Source: Halomonas salipaludis
GTDB taxonomy: Bacteria > Pseudomonadota > Gammaproteobacteria > Pseudomonadales > Halomonadaceae
Length of the DNA stretch: 62,368 nucleotides
Assembly (NCBI RefSeq): GCF_002286975.1
Contig: NZ_NSKB01000014.1
Coordinates: forward strand, 1 to 62,368
Direction: 5' to 3'
Positions 40,435 through 49,347 of this stretch are shown piece after piece. Numbering within the stretch: position 1 is the stretch's first letter; each line of letters starts with the position of its first letter. The translations under genes were made by a program, and so were the position numbers. The notes under the pieces were generated by a model. It did no database searches and was not told where the DNA came from. It was given only the letters and a program-made list of their open reading frames with translations.

Positions 40435-40807
40435 CTGCGGCCTCCTCGATCTCCCAGAAGCGTTTCAGCAAGGTGTCACCGCCTTCGATGAAGGTGTGGA
40501 TCTCATGGCCGCTGTAGGTGGCCATCCGAATAACCGCGAGGGCGTCTGCCTGAAGGTCTGCATCGAGCCCTCGCAGCCGCTGCATCTCGAAAGGCCAGCG
40601 GTAGCCGTTGTAGAGCCCGAGCAGGAGGCGACGAAGATGGTGGGACTGACCGCTATGCCCCTGGGCCACACGGACCAGGTGCTCCAGAGCGGCAAGGCCC
40701 TGCTGTTCAGCCTCGAGCTGCCGCTGGCGAGTCTCGTGCATCACCTCGGCCAGGGCTTGGGAGAGCCGGGAACGGGGCTCCGGTGTGCGTACGCGGTGCT
40801 GGCTCAT
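40427..40807 (-). CDS. ICE hypothetical protein after dnaB, 126 aa
   Basis: The ATG at 40807 overlaps the dnaB stop (ATGA), and the 3' end overlaps the HicA-like gene. This is a helical protein: SRLSQALAEVMHETRQRQLE, LRRLLLGLYNGYRWPFEMQR, DTLLKRFWEIEEAADE. The same small protein follows dnaB in related ICEs. I do not know a function. Its RLLLGLYNG and W-[PE]-F-E elements are the most distinctive part. Confidence 0.7.
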   Translation of the reverse strand: MSQHRVRTPEPRSRLSQALAEVMHETRQRQLEAEQQGLAALEHLVRVAQGHSGQSHHLRRLLLGLYNGYRWPFEMQRLRGLDADLQADALAVIRMATYSGHEIHTFIEGGDTLLKRFWEIEEAADE

Positions 40808-42207
40808 GGGGTCACCTCCTGGCGCTGCCACGCCAACGGCTTGAAGCGCGCCGACTCCCCCTGGAACGCCAGGTGCACGGTGCCGGTGGGCCCGTTGCGC
40901 TGCTTGCCGAGGATCAGCTCAGCCAGGCCGTGGCTGTCTTCGTTGTCGGGGTGGTAGACCTCATCGCGGTAGATGAAGGCGATCACGTCGGCGTCCTGCT
41001 CCAGGGCACCGCTGTCACGCAGATCGGCCATGCAGGGTCGCTTGTTGGGGCGGGTCTCCAGGGAGCGATTGAGCTGCGACAGGGCAATGACCGGGGCACG
41101 CAGCTCCTTGGCGGTCTCCTTGAGAATCCGGCTGACCTTGCCCACCTCGAGGGTGCGATTCTCGCTGCCCGGCTCCTGAAGCAGCTGCAGGTAGTCCACC
41201 AGGATCATGGAGGGGCGACCGAAGCGCCGCGTCATGCGGCGTGCGCGTGCCTTCAGGCTGGAGGCGGTGATGCCGGAGACATCATCGATCAGCAGCTTCC
41301 CTTCCAGCTGGGTGAGCCGATTGACCGCGGCGGTCACCTTCGGCCAATCCTCGTCTTCCATCTTCCCGGTGCGCAGCTTCTGCAGGGAGACATTGCCGAG
41401 GCTAGCGATCAGCCGGAGCATCAGCTGCGCTTCCGGCATCTCCAGGGAGAAAATAAAGACCGGGCCGGCAACGTCCTCTGCCGTCAGGGCATGCTCCGCG
41501 AAACCGAGCCCCATGGCGGTCTTGCCCATGGAGGGGCGACCGGCCAGGATGATCAGATCCCCTGGCTGCCAGCCCGCAGTCATGGCGTCCAGCTCGCTTA
41601 GGCCGCTCGGGATGCCCGTCACCCCACCCTGTGCATTGAAGGCCCGGTCGATGACGTTGATGGCCTCACCGAGCATCTCCTTCATGGAGCTCAGCTGCTC
41701 ATTCCTCTCTTCCGTCAGGGCAAAGAGCTTCTGCTCGGCCTCCTCGATCAGCTCGGTGGCCGAACGGCCCTGAGCCATCAGGGCCTGCTGGTTCAGGGTG
41801 AAGCAGGTATGGATCAGCTGCCGCAGGGCATGGCGGTCCCGCACGATCTCAGCATAGGCCTCGACATTGGCCGCACTGGGCGTATTGCGTGCCAGCTCCG
41901 CCAGGAAGGCGAGACCTCCCACCTGTTCAAGCTGACGCGCTTCTTCCAGCGCCTCGGACACCGTCACGACATCCATTGGCTGGTCGCGCTCCGCCAGCCC
42001 TTGAATCGCCTGAAACACCAGGCGATGGGCCTGCTGGTAGAACATCGCCGGTGCCAGGCGGTCGGCAACCTCATCCCACATGGCGTTATCCAGCAGCAGA
42101 CCGCCCAGCACCGACTGCTCCGCCTCCAGACTATGCGGCGGCAGGTAGCCGGCCTCCGGACGCTCCTCGGCCACCCGAAGTTCGGCCAGGTTCTCAATGG
42201 CACTCAT
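40804..42207 (-). CDS. dnaB: Replicative DNA helicase DnaB, ICE-borne
   Basis: This 467-residue protein is close to the cellular DnaB length. The N-terminal domain begins PPHSLEAEQSVLGGLLLDNA. Walker A GRPSMGKT is at residues 223-230, then FSLEMPEAQLMLRLIASLG, MILVDYLQLL and LSQLNRSLETRPNKRPCMAD. It unwinds DNA at a replication fork as a hexamer. An ICE copy suggests that the element brings its own replisome loading. It overlaps parA by 14 bases. Confidence 0.92.
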   Translation of the reverse strand: MSAIENLAELRVAEERPEAGYLPPHSLEAEQSVLGGLLLDNAMWDEVADRLAPAMFYQQAHRLVFQAIQGLAERDQPMDVVTVSEALEEARQLEQVGGLAFLAELARNTPSAANVEAYAEIVRDRHALRQLIHTCFTLNQQALMAQGRSATELIEEAEQKLFALTEERNEQLSSMKEMLGEAINVIDRAFNAQGGVTGIPSGLSELDAMTAGWQPGDLIILAGRPSMGKTAMGLGFAEHALTAEDVAGPVFIFSLEMPEAQLMLRLIASLGNVSLQKLRTGKMEDEDWPKVTAAVNRLTQLEGKLLIDDVSGITASSLKARARRMTRRFGRPSMILVDYLQLLQEPGSENRTLEVGKVSRILKETAKELRAPVIALSQLNRSLETRPNKRPCMADLRDSGALEQDADVIAFIYRDEVYHPDNEDSHGLAELILGKQRNGPTGTVHLAFQGESARFKPLAWQRQEVTP

Positions 42208-43060
42208 CGTGGCAGCCCCCCTGCATGGCGGTGGTGCAGACCATGGCGTCGATCAACGGCAGCCACTCGGGGTTGAGCTCACAGGCCATCGCCTTGACCT
42301 GGTCGGCGGCGGCGGGCGACTTGCGGCCGGCGGGCCGTCGCGGTTCGAACTGATGCGCGGGAAGGCCCGCGCTGGCGGCCTGTCGGAAGGCCACACCGGC
42401 ACGGATGGTGCTTTGCATCACGCTGACGCCCTGCTCGCCGGCGGCGAACATCTCCGCCAGCGTCTGGTGGATGCCCCGCGCATCGGCGGTCTCATCCAGA
42501 CGGTTAACCAGGACGGAAACGGGGGGAACGGAGAGGTGGGTGAACTGGCTAAGCGCTTCGAGATCGCGCAGCAGGCCGACGGTGCCTCGCACGAACTCGC
42601 GGGCGGAGAGCAGCTCGGGGGTGATGGGTGAGAGGGCATGATCGGAGGCCAGGACGGCCATCTCCAGGGTGATGGAGCGTGCGCCCTGGGTATCAATCAG
42701 GATCAGGTCATAGCCCGACAGCCTGGAGAGCAGCTGGGCGAGACGGAAGCGGCCATCCGGCGCGTTGAGCAGCAGCTGAGGGAGCTGGCCGGCGTGATCG
42801 TTGGAGATCACCACATCCAGGTTGGGATGGGCGGTATGCGATATGACATGGGCAGGAGCGGTATCGCTGAGCGCGATCAGCTCGTAGGTGCCGCCGGGGG
42901 CTTCGGTGCGGAGGGGGTAGTAGCTGGAGAGAGTCGGCTGGCTGTCCAAGTCGATGAACAGGACCTTGAGGCCCGCATCGGCCAACAGGCCACCCAGATT
43001 GGCAGTGACGGTGGTCTTACCGACGCCGCCCTTGGTCGAAACAACGGAAACAACACGCAT
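42194..43060 (-). CDS. parA: ParA-type partition ATPase of the ICE
   Basis: This 288-residue protein has the deviant Walker A KGGVGKTT at residues 10-17, LFIDLDSQPTLSSYYPLR (A' motif), YDLILIDTQGARSITLEMAV (Walker B region) and VSVLVNRLDETADARG. It is the first gene from the tRNA boundary, the place of soj/parA in SPI-7-type elements, where it supports maintenance of the excised form. A palindrome-like site lies 12 bases before its ATG. Confidence 0.9.
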   Translation of the reverse strand: MRVVSVVSTKGGVGKTTVTANLGGLLADAGLKVLFIDLDSQPTLSSYYPLRTEAPGGTYELIALSDTAPAHVISHTAHPNLDVVISNDHAGQLPQLLLNAPDGRFRLAQLLSRLSGYDLILIDTQGARSITLEMAVLASDHALSPITPELLSAREFVRGTVGLLRDLEALSQFTHLSVPPVSVLVNRLDETADARGIHQTLAEMFAAGEQGVSVMQSTIRAGVAFRQAASAGLPAHQFEPRRPAGRKSPAAADQVKAMACELNPEWLPLIDAMVCTTAMQGGCHDECH

Positions 43061-43071
43061 AACCTCACCTC

Positions 43072-43087
43072 GGTTCCAGATGGAATC
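43072..43087. promoter_or_regulatory. Palindrome-like site upstream of parA
   Basis: GGTTCCA-GA-TGGAATC shares the TTCCA/TGGAATC arms with the palindromes near DUF3158 and parB, but has a 2-base centre. It lies between the parA ATG and the tRNA boundary, a probable operator position. Confidence 0.45.
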
Positions 43088-43200
43088 AAGTGTGAGGCTG
43101 ATGATCTGTAGCTATTTCACGAAGACGGCTTGAGCCACACCACAATTAAGGAGGGCTTCCACTTCTCTCTCGCAAGGTGCTGATTTTGAAGAGTTTGAAG

Positions 43201-43276
<76 letters not shown>

Positions 43277-43333
43277 GCGGGCAACCCTTCAACTACTTGC
43301 ATCCACTCGATGCTTCGGAAACTGGGTTGGCGA

Positions 43334-43408
43334 TGGCTGGGGTACCAGGATTCGAACCTGGGAATGCCGATACCAAAAACCGGTGCCTTACCACTTGGCT
43401 ATACCCCA
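43334..43408 (-). tRNA. tRNA-Gln (anticodon TTG)
   Basis: On the minus strand the acceptor is TGGGGTA/TACCCCA, the D arm TAGCCAAGTGGTAAGGC, and the anticodon arm CCGGT-TTTTGGT-ATCGG gives TTG. The T arm is CCCAGGTTCGAATCCTGG. CCA is encoded. The TGGGG start is typical of bacterial tRNA-Gln. Confidence 0.95.
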
Positions 43409-43414
43409 GCAGCG

Positions 43415-43490
43415 TGGTGGCCAGAGACGGAATCGAACCGCCGACACGGGGATTTTCAATCCCCTGCTCTACCAACTGAGCTATCTGGCC
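43415..43490 (-). tRNA. tRNA-Phe (anticodon GAA)
   Basis: On the minus strand the acceptor is GGCCAGA/TCTGGCC, the D arm TAGCTCAGTTGGTAGAGC, and the anticodon arm GGGGA-TTGAAAA-TCCCC gives GAA. CCA is encoded. It is the first gene of the Phe-Gln-Thr transcript, 18 bases downstream of a good -10 box. Confidence 0.95.
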
Positions 43491-43507
43491 CCTGCCAACG
43501 GGGACGT

Positions 43508-43536
43508 ATTTAACTAGAATCCCTTCACCCCGTCAA
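43508..43536 (-). promoter_or_regulatory. Promoter of the tRNA cluster
   Basis: On the minus strand TTGACG (complement of 43531-43536) and TTAAAT (complement of 43508-43513) are 17 bases apart and lie just upstream of tRNA-Phe. Confidence 0.7.
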
Positions 43537-43573
43537 GCCTTTTTAGATCAACCGGATGCCACGCCTGTCCGGG

Positions 43574-43846
43574 TCACTGGCTGGGGGGAACATAGCCCTC
43601 GGCCTGGTCGGTTTCACGGTTGTCGAGGAAGCGCTCGAGCTGTTCCATCAGGTACTCGCGCGCCTCGGGATCGAGCAGGTTGAGGTGCTTTTCGTTGATC
43701 AAACGGGTCTGCAGCGCCTGCCACTCGTCCCAGGCTTGCTTGGAGACACTGGCCTGGATCTCCTGGCCCTTCTTGCCGGGGAGCGGCGGCTGCGGCAGCG
43801 CCTCGAGTTCCTGTTGGTACTTGCGACAGAACACGGTCTGGCTCAT
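43574..43846 (-). CDS. yggX: Iron-trafficking / oxidative damage protection protein YggX
   Basis: This 90-residue protein has the full YggX pattern: MSQTVFCRKYQQELEALPQP with Cys at residue 7, LPGKKGQEIQASVSKQAWDE and LINEKHLNLLDPEAREYLME. It protects iron-sulfur proteins from oxidation. Downstream of mutY in the same direction, as in many gammaproteobacteria, it forms an operon with the iron-sulfur enzyme MutY, 23 bases apart. Confidence 0.95.
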   Translation of the reverse strand: MSQTVFCRKYQQELEALPQPPLPGKKGQEIQASVSKQAWDEWQALQTRLINEKHLNLLDPEAREYLMEQLERFLDNRETDQAEGYVPPSQ

Positions 43847-43869
43847 GGGTCACTCCTTGCGATAGGCGT

Positions 43870-44952
43870 TCAGGCGTCGTCGAGATGTTGGGCGAGGCTG
43901 CCCAGCAGCGTCTTGACCGGCGCCGCCAGGCCAATGGTGACAGGCTCGGCGAGGTGATACCACAGCCGCCCCGGGGTGTTGACCATCTGCGCTGGACGGC
44001 AGGCGACCGGCTGCGGCGTGATCTGCAGGTGGAAATGGCTGAAGGTGTGGCGAAACGCCCGCCAGGCCGGTTCCCGGCTGGCCTCCGGGGCATGCACGTC
44101 GAGCCATGCCTGCAGGGCGTCAGGGTCGTCGAACTGCGGAAAGCACCACAAGCCGCCCCACAGCCCGGCGCCGGGACGCTGTTCGAGCAGCACTCGGCCC
44201 TCTCCATCGTGCAGCAGCAGCATGATGGTGCTGCGCTCGGGCAGCGCTTTCCTGGGTTTGGACTCGGGGAAGCGCTTCTCTTCACCGCGGGCATGCGCCA
44301 CGCAGACGTCCTCGAAAGGACACAGCAGGCAGCTGGGCGTACCCCGGCGGCACAGGGTGGCGCCGAGGTCCATCATTGCCTGGCTGTAGTCAGGCAGGCG
44401 CGCTGCCGGCGTGTAGTGCTCAGCCAATGCCCACAGCCGGCGCTCTACCGCCGGGCGCCCGGGCCAGCCGGGCTCGGCATGCAGGCGGGTCAGCACCCGC
44501 TTGACATTGCCGTCGAGAATCACCGCACGATGCCCGGTGCTGATGCTGATGATGGCACCGGCGGTGGAGCGACCGATGCCGGGCAGCGCGGCCATGGCCT
44601 CGAGGCTGTGCACCGGGAACTCACCGTCATGCTGCTCGACTACCCGGCGCGCGGCCTTGTGAAGGTTACGGCCCCGCGCGTAGTAGCCGAGCCCGGTCCA
44701 CAGGTGCAGCACTTCGTCCTGCTCTGCCGCGGCCAGGTGCTCGACGGTGGGGAAACGCGCCATAAAGCGCTCGTAGTAGGGAATCACCGTGGCGACCTGA
44801 GTCTGCTGCAGCATGATCTCCGAGACCCATACGCGATAAGGGGTCTTGTCATGCTGCCAGGGCAACGACTTACGGCCATATTCATCGAACCAGGCCAGCA
44901 GGCGCTGCTGAAAGGCATCCGGAGCGAGCACCGGGGATGGCATATCGGTCAT
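43870..44952 (-). CDS. mutY: A/G-specific adenine DNA glycosylase MutY
   Basis: This 360-residue enzyme removes adenine paired with 8-oxoguanine. The catalytic Glu is at residue 45 ([10 protein letters not shown]), the helix-hairpin-helix is [12 protein letters not shown] (123-134), and the catalytic Asp is at 147 (ILDGNVKR). The four 4Fe-4S cysteines are at 201, 208, 211 and 217 with C-x6-C-x2-C-x5-C spacing. A C-terminal NUDIX-like domain follows ([19 protein letters not shown]). Complete and normal. Confidence 0.95.
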   Translation of the reverse strand: MTDMPSPVLAPDAFQQRLLAWFDEYGRKSLPWQHDKTPYRVWVSEIMLQQTQVATVIPYYERFMARFPTVEHLAAAEQDEVLHLWTGLGYYARGRNLHKAARRVVEQHDGEFPVHSLEAMAALPGIGRSTAGAIISISTGHRAVILDGNVKRVLTRLHAEPGWPGRPAVERRLWALAEHYTPAARLPDYSQAMMDLGATLCRRGTPSCLLCPFEDVCVAHARGEEKRFPESKPRKALPERSTIMLLLHDGEGRVLLEQRPGAGLWGGLWCFPQFDDPDALQAWLDVHAPEASREPAWRAFRHTFSHFHLQITPQPVACRPAQMVNTPGRLWYHLAEPVTIGLAAPVKTLLGSLAQHLDDA

Positions 44953-44980
44953 TGGAGACTCATCCCTCGACGGGTGAAAT

Positions 44981-45010
44981 AAAAAAAAGCGCCGACGGGT
45001 ATGTCGGCGC
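44981..45010 (-). terminator. Rho-independent terminator of the asmA-like gene
   Basis: The stem GCGCCGAC/GTCGGCGC (44989-44996, 45003-45010), 6-base loop, is followed on the minus strand by eight T (44988-44981). It lies 21 bases after the asmA-like stop. Confidence 0.9.
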
Positions 45011-45030
45011 AGGTGACTGACTTGCTAGCT

Positions 45031-47367
45031 TCAGTTGAACAGACCGCGCAATCCCTCGCGAAGTTCCCGCCCGGCGCCCTCATCGAGCCCTTCCAGGGCA
45101 CCACCGAGGCGCTCTTCGATCTCTTCCACCGCCCGCGAGGAGGCTTCGTCGCGCAGAATCTCGCCCAGCGCGCTCTGGAAGGCAGAGCGGTCGAAACGGC
45201 ACCACTCGCTGCTCTCCTCGCTCAACTGGCCCTCGCAGCGCACCGGTAGCGGCACGCGTTCGAGGCGCGGATTGACGCGGCAGGCGGCATCCGCCGAGTC
45301 GACCAGGCGCGCCGCCGCGCGGTAGTCAAATACCTGGGTTGCCAAATTGATCTCGCCGTCGCCGTCGAGGCGGATCCCGGGGATGCTGATCTCCAGGTCA
45401 TCGTTGTGGGCCACGCCGTCGCGCACGGTGAAGCTCGCCTCGGCACGCTCGAAGCGGGTATCACTGCTCCAGTCGCGGCTCATCTCTTCGCCGTCCAGCG
45501 CCGCCACCACGCCACACAGTTCCTGGGAGACATTGACGTCGAAGAGCGCGCCGTCGTCGATGCGCAGCGCCAGGGTGCCGTGCAGGTTACGGGTCATCAG
45601 GCCGCGGTTGTCGCCGCGGGTGGTGAGATCGCCGTCGAGGCTCAGGCGTCCGCGCAGCGGCGACTCCTGGTCGGCCAGCGCGGCGTAGAGCGGCACCACC
45701 TGGACACGTTCGAGACGCGGCGCAAAGTCCCAACGCGGTGTTTCTTCGCGCTGGTCGAGTTCGCCGCTGGCGGCCAGGCTGCCGTCGAACAGCTGGCCCT
45801 CGAAGCGCGACAAGCGATGTACGCCCTCGCTGCCCTCGACGGCCAGCTCGGCATTGCGGATCACCAACCCCAACGCCGTGAGCCGCTCGAGGCTCAACTC
45901 GCCGTCGAGACTCAGCGGCGCCAGCCAGGCGACCGGCAACGCGGCCTCGTCGTCATCGGCATAGGCCATGCGGCCCAGTAGCTGGCGCAGCATGGCGCTT
46001 TCGGCGGCCGGTTCGGTGGGCGGCAGATAGGCGTCGAGGTCCAGGCGGTCGCCCTGCAGGTCGAACGTCAGCGAACGGCCGTCGAGCCCTGCCCCCAGGC
46101 GTCCGGTAAAGGTGCTGTCATCGACGACCATGGTCAGATTGGTGAAACTGAACCGCTCCAGGTCGCCCTGCAGCGGGCTGGTCAGCGCCACATCGCCGAG
46201 CGCCGCGTCGCTTGTGGTCTCAGGCAGGGCGTCGAAGCGCGCCAGCCATGGCCGCAGCGACAGCGGCGCCAGGCTCACCAGGCCGGTATAGCGCGGCGCA
46301 TCGAATAGCTCGGTGACCGTCACGCTGCCGCTGAGATCGAGGTCATCGGGCCCGCTCAGTTCCAGGCTGCGCAGGTGCAGGTGCTGCTCGTCGAAGTCGA
46401 GATCGGCGATGAAGCCCAGGCTCAGTGACAGCGCGCGGTCACCGGCGGCGGGATGCACCAGGCTACTGTCGAGGCGGCCGCCGTCAATCTCCAACTGCCG
46501 AGTCTCGCTATTGGCCACCAGCTGGCGTAGTTCCAGGTTGGCCTGCTGCTTGCGGTCCCCCAACGCTGCCAGGGTGGTGCTGGTTTCGAGGCTGAGGTTC
46601 TCGAGCTCGTAGCGGCCGTCGCGCAGGCCCAGCCGCACCCGGCTTTCGCCGCGTACGCTGCTGACCCACTCGGGCTCGACCTCGTCGCTCTCCTGCCAGG
46701 CGGCATCGGGGTAGGCCGAGAGCCGGAAAGCGCTCTTGAGCGGGAAGGCGCGCTGCGGATTGACGTTGCTGCCACTGATGTCGAGGCCGGTGACGCGCAG
46801 CTGCAGGTCGCGTTGCCAGTCGCGATAGCGCACCTCGCTGCCACGCAGAGTGACGCTGGCGACATTGAGCGCCACACGCATCCCGGCATCCTCGCCCGCA
46901 GCCGGCCCGGCGGAGGCCGGTGCCAGCGCTTCGGCGGCCTCTTCGCTGCGCTCGTCGAGACGTTCGAGCAGCACTTCCCAGTTGCCCTGGCCCTCGGCGT
47001 CGCGATCGAGGTTGAGGCGCATGCCGTCGAGCGTCAGGCCCTCGATGGCGATTTCACCGGTGAGCAGTGGGGCAAAGGCCAGGCTGACTTCGGCCTTGTC
47101 GAGGGCAACGAAGGCCTCTTCGTCGCCGGCCTGATCCGGTAGCCAGGCCTCGGCGTCGACCACGCTAACCCCCAACCGCGGGTAGAACGACCACGACAGC
47201 GGACCGTCGAGGGTCAGCTCGAGGCCGGTCTGTTCGCGAACCACGTCGATCAGTCGCGGCTTGAGGTCGTTGGGGTCGAAGAAGGTGGTAACATAGACCA
47301 CGGCACCGACCACCACCAGACCCAGTACCCCGATGACCGCCAGCAGGGTTCGCAGTAGCGCTCTCAT
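45031..47367 (-). CDS. AsmA-family envelope protein
   Basis: This 778-residue protein has an N-terminal membrane anchor (about residues 5-28, LLRTLLAVIGVLGLVVVGAV) and the AsmA start YVTTFFDPNDLKPRLIDVVR, then LELTLDGPLSWSFYPRLGVS. A long beta-rich body follows, with the AsmA C-terminal domain LHGTLALRIDDGALFDVNVS near 630. AsmA-like proteins bridge the periplasm and are linked to phospholipid transport to the outer membrane. It overlaps the PanZ-like stop by 4 bases and has its own strong terminator. Confidence 0.9.
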   Translation of the reverse strand: MRALLRTLLAVIGVLGLVVVGAVVYVTTFFDPNDLKPRLIDVVREQTGLELTLDGPLSWSFYPRLGVSVVDAEAWLPDQAGDEEAFVALDKAEVSLAFAPLLTGEIAIEGLTLDGMRLNLDRDAEGQGNWEVLLERLDERSEEAAEALAPASAGPAAGEDAGMRVALNVASVTLRGSEVRYRDWQRDLQLRVTGLDISGSNVNPQRAFPLKSAFRLSAYPDAAWQESDEVEPEWVSSVRGESRVRLGLRDGRYELENLSLETSTTLAALGDRKQQANLELRQLVANSETRQLEIDGGRLDSSLVHPAAGDRALSLSLGFIADLDFDEQHLHLRSLELSGPDDLDLSGSVTVTELFDAPRYTGLVSLAPLSLRPWLARFDALPETTSDAALGDVALTSPLQGDLERFSFTNLTMVVDDSTFTGRLGAGLDGRSLTFDLQGDRLDLDAYLPPTEPAAESAMLRQLLGRMAYADDDEAALPVAWLAPLSLDGELSLERLTALGLVIRNAELAVEGSEGVHRLSRFEGQLFDGSLAASGELDQREETPRWDFAPRLERVQVVPLYAALADQESPLRGRLSLDGDLTTRGDNRGLMTRNLHGTLALRIDDGALFDVNVSQELCGVVAALDGEEMSRDWSSDTRFERAEASFTVRDGVAHNDDLEISIPGIRLDGDGEINLATQVFDYRAAARLVDSADAACRVNPRLERVPLPVRCEGQLSEESSEWCRFDRSAFQSALGEILRDEASSRAVEEIEERLGGALEGLDEGAGRELREGLRGLFN

Positions 47368-47819
47368 TGATGTCCTCCCCGGGAACTGCGCGGATTAAGT
47401 TCGAAATAGTCGCCCTCGGGCGAGGCGCGATAGCCAAGCCGAGTCAGTAGTAGCTGGTCGCCCATCTGCAGGGTTGCGCTGGCCACCCGCAGCATGCGCC
47501 GTTCGGCGGCCGCCGCCTCGCCGACCAGCGCCAGCAGACGTGAACCGACGCCGCGTCGGCGGGTGGTCTTGCGTACACAGGTGTAGGCTAACCACCAGGC
47601 CTCGGCATCGATAATCACCGCTACCGCGCCCAGCAGGCGGCCATTGAAGCAGGCACAGCAGAACAGTCCTCCACCCTCGAGGTGATCGCGAATGAAATCG
47701 TCGGCGGGCGCAGGCAAGCGCTCGGCAGGTGCATCGGCATAGATACGAGAGAGGTCGAGGGCGGTCTGGTCATCCGTTGACCAGTCGCGGTGATCGACCC
47801 TGTGAAGCGTAACCGGCAT
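47364..47819 (-). CDS. PanZ/PanM-like GNAT-family protein
   Basis: This 151-residue GNAT-fold protein has ALDLSRIYADAPAERLPAP, FNGRLLGAVAVIIDAEAWWL, and the acetyl-CoA loop RKTTRRRGVGSRLLALVGEA. The layout resembles PanZ/PanM, the acetyl-CoA sensor that triggers maturation of aspartate decarboxylase PanD. An ordinary N-acetyltransferase cannot be excluded. The ATG at 47819 precedes RVDHRDWSTDDQ; the longer frame lacks a start signal. It is divergent from hisB. Confidence 0.75.
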   Translation of the reverse strand: MPVTLHRVDHRDWSTDDQTALDLSRIYADAPAERLPAPADDFIRDHLEGGGLFCCACFNGRLLGAVAVIIDAEAWWLAYTCVRKTTRRRGVGSRLLALVGEAAAAERRMLRVASATLQMGDQLLLTRLGYRASPEGDYFELNPRSSRGGHQ

Positions 47820-47900
47820 GTTTGATCTCCCCTGGCCGGGACGGCACATCGGATCGTCCGTCAATGACCCGCATTGTAGCGGATGGGGCGACCGATTCTC

Positions 47901-47906
47901 TATAAT
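47901..47906 (+). promoter_or_regulatory. -10 element of the his operon promoter
   Basis: A perfect TATAAT lies 81 bases before the hisB ATG in the divergent gap. No good -35 sits at 17 bases (best partial match near 47878), so an activator or an extended form may be needed. I see no leader peptide with a His run. Confidence 0.45.
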
Positions 47907-47986
47907 GGATGGCTCGACCGCCGCGCCGTCGCCATGCGAAGCGTCCCGAATCCAGCCAATGCGCCCAGCGCAGGAGACTCAGCCCC

Positions 47987-48580
47987 ATGACCGAGCGTAC
48001 CGCCACGGTTTCTCGCGACACCAAGGAAACGCAGATCACGGTGAGCGTGAATCTCGACGGCCAGGGCCAGCTCAGCGGCGAGAGCGGCGTGCCCTTCCTC
48101 GACCATATGCTCGACCAGGTGGCACGCCACGGCCTGATCGACCTCGATATCCAGGCCCAGGGCGACCTGCACATCGACGACCACCATACCGTCGAGGATC
48201 TCGGCATCACCCTTGGCCAGGCCTTTGCCCAGGCGATCGGTGACAAGCGCGGCATCTACCGCTACGGCCACGCCTATGTGCCGCTCGACGAAGCGCTGTC
48301 GCGGGTGGTGGTAGACTTCTCTGGACGCGCCGGGCTGTTCATGGACGTCGAGTTCACCCGCGCCGCTATCGGCCGCCTCGATACCCAGCTGTTCTGGGAG
48401 TTCTTTCAGGGCTTCGTCAACCATGCCCAGGTGACCCTGCATATCGACAACCTAAAGGGCTTCAACGCCCACCACCAGGCCGAGACCATCTTCAAGGCCT
48501 TCGGCCGTGCCCTGCGCATGGCGGTTGCCGAAGACCCACGCATGGCCGGCCAGATGCCGTCGACCAAGGGCTGCCTGTGA
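47987..48580 (+). CDS. hisB: Imidazoleglycerol-phosphate dehydratase HisB
   Basis: This 197-residue protein has the two HxxxH-type metal motifs: [16 protein letters not shown] and [16 protein letters not shown], then [20 protein letters not shown]. It dehydrates imidazole glycerol phosphate in histidine synthesis. It is monofunctional, without the phosphatase domain of E. coli HisB. It is the first gene of hisBHAF. The ATG at 47987 follows CAGGAGACTCAGCCCC. Confidence 0.95.
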   Translation: MTERTATVSRDTKETQITVSVNLDGQGQLSGESGVPFLDHMLDQVARHGLIDLDIQAQGDLHIDDHHTVEDLGITLGQAFAQAIGDKRGIYRYGHAYVPLDEALSRVVVDFSGRAGLFMDVEFTRAAIGRLDTQLFWEFFQGFVNHAQVTLHIDNLKGFNAHHQAETIFKAFGRALRMAVAEDPRMAGQMPSTKGCL

Positions 48581-48629
48581 GCAGCGATGCCCACAGCCCT
48601 CACCACCGTCCCCTCGTAAGGAGCGCCTC

Positions 48630-49271
48630 ATGACCATCGCCGTGATCGACTACGGAATGGGCAACCTGCACTCTGTCGCCAAGGCGCTGGAGCATGTCAC
48701 CCACGAGAACGTCGTCGTCACCCGCGACCCGCGCCGCATCCACGGGGCCACGCGGCTGGTGCTGCCCGGCCAGGGGGCGATTCGCGACTGCATGGGCGAG
48801 CTCGAACGCAGCGAGGTCAAGGGGCTGGTACTCGAGCTGCTGAGCAAGGCCGAGAAGCCACTGCTGGGTATCTGCGTCGGCCAGCAGATGCTGCTCGACG
48901 ACAGCGAAGAGAACGGCGGCGTGGCCTGCCTGGGCTTCATGCCTGGGCGCGTGCGGCGCTTCCCGGTGGATATGCACGATGCCCACGGTAACCGCCTCAA
49001 GGTGCCGCACATGGGCTGGAACCAGGTGGGCCAGCACCAGCCCCATGCGCTGTGGGAGGGCATCGACGACGGCGAGCGGTTCTATTTCGTGCACAGTTAC
49101 TATGTCGATGTCAGCGACGACGCCACGCTGTTCGGCACCACCGACTACGGTACTACCCAGGCCCACGTGGCGATCGGCCGCGGCCCGGTGTTCGCTACCC
49201 AGTTCCATCCCGAGAAGAGCTCGGCGGCGGGCCTGCGCCTGCTGGAGAACTTCGTCAACTGGACGCCGTGA
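48630..49271 (+). CDS. hisH: Imidazole glycerol phosphate synthase, amidotransferase subunit HisH
   Basis: This 213-residue class I glutamine amidotransferase has the nucleophile Cys in [12 protein letters not shown] (near residue 82) and the His-Glu pair in [14 protein letters not shown]. It supplies ammonia to His[21 protein letters not shown] is the typical start, and AAGGAG precedes the ATG at 48630. The longer frame overlapping hisB is not real. Confidence 0.95.
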   Translation: MTIAVIDYGMGNLHSVAKALEHVTHENVVVTRDPRRIHGATRLVLPGQGAIRDCMGELERSEVKGLVLELLSKAEKPLLGICVGQQMLLDDSEENGGVACLGFMPGRVRRFPVDMHDAHGNRLKVPHMGWNQVGQHQPHALWEGIDDGERFYFVHSYYVDVSDDATLFGTTDYGTTQAHVAIGRGPVFATQFHPEKSSAAGLRLLENFVNWTP

Positions 49272-49347
49272 GCCGAGCGCCACTGCCGCCGCCACGACGA
49301 CTCATTCTGGATATGGCCGCCTGCCCGGGCGCCGAAGAGGACACGAC

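Noticed and set aside
47820..47986. His-operon attenuator or leader peptide
   Set aside because: No short ORF with a run of His codons and no alternative hairpins were found before hisB.
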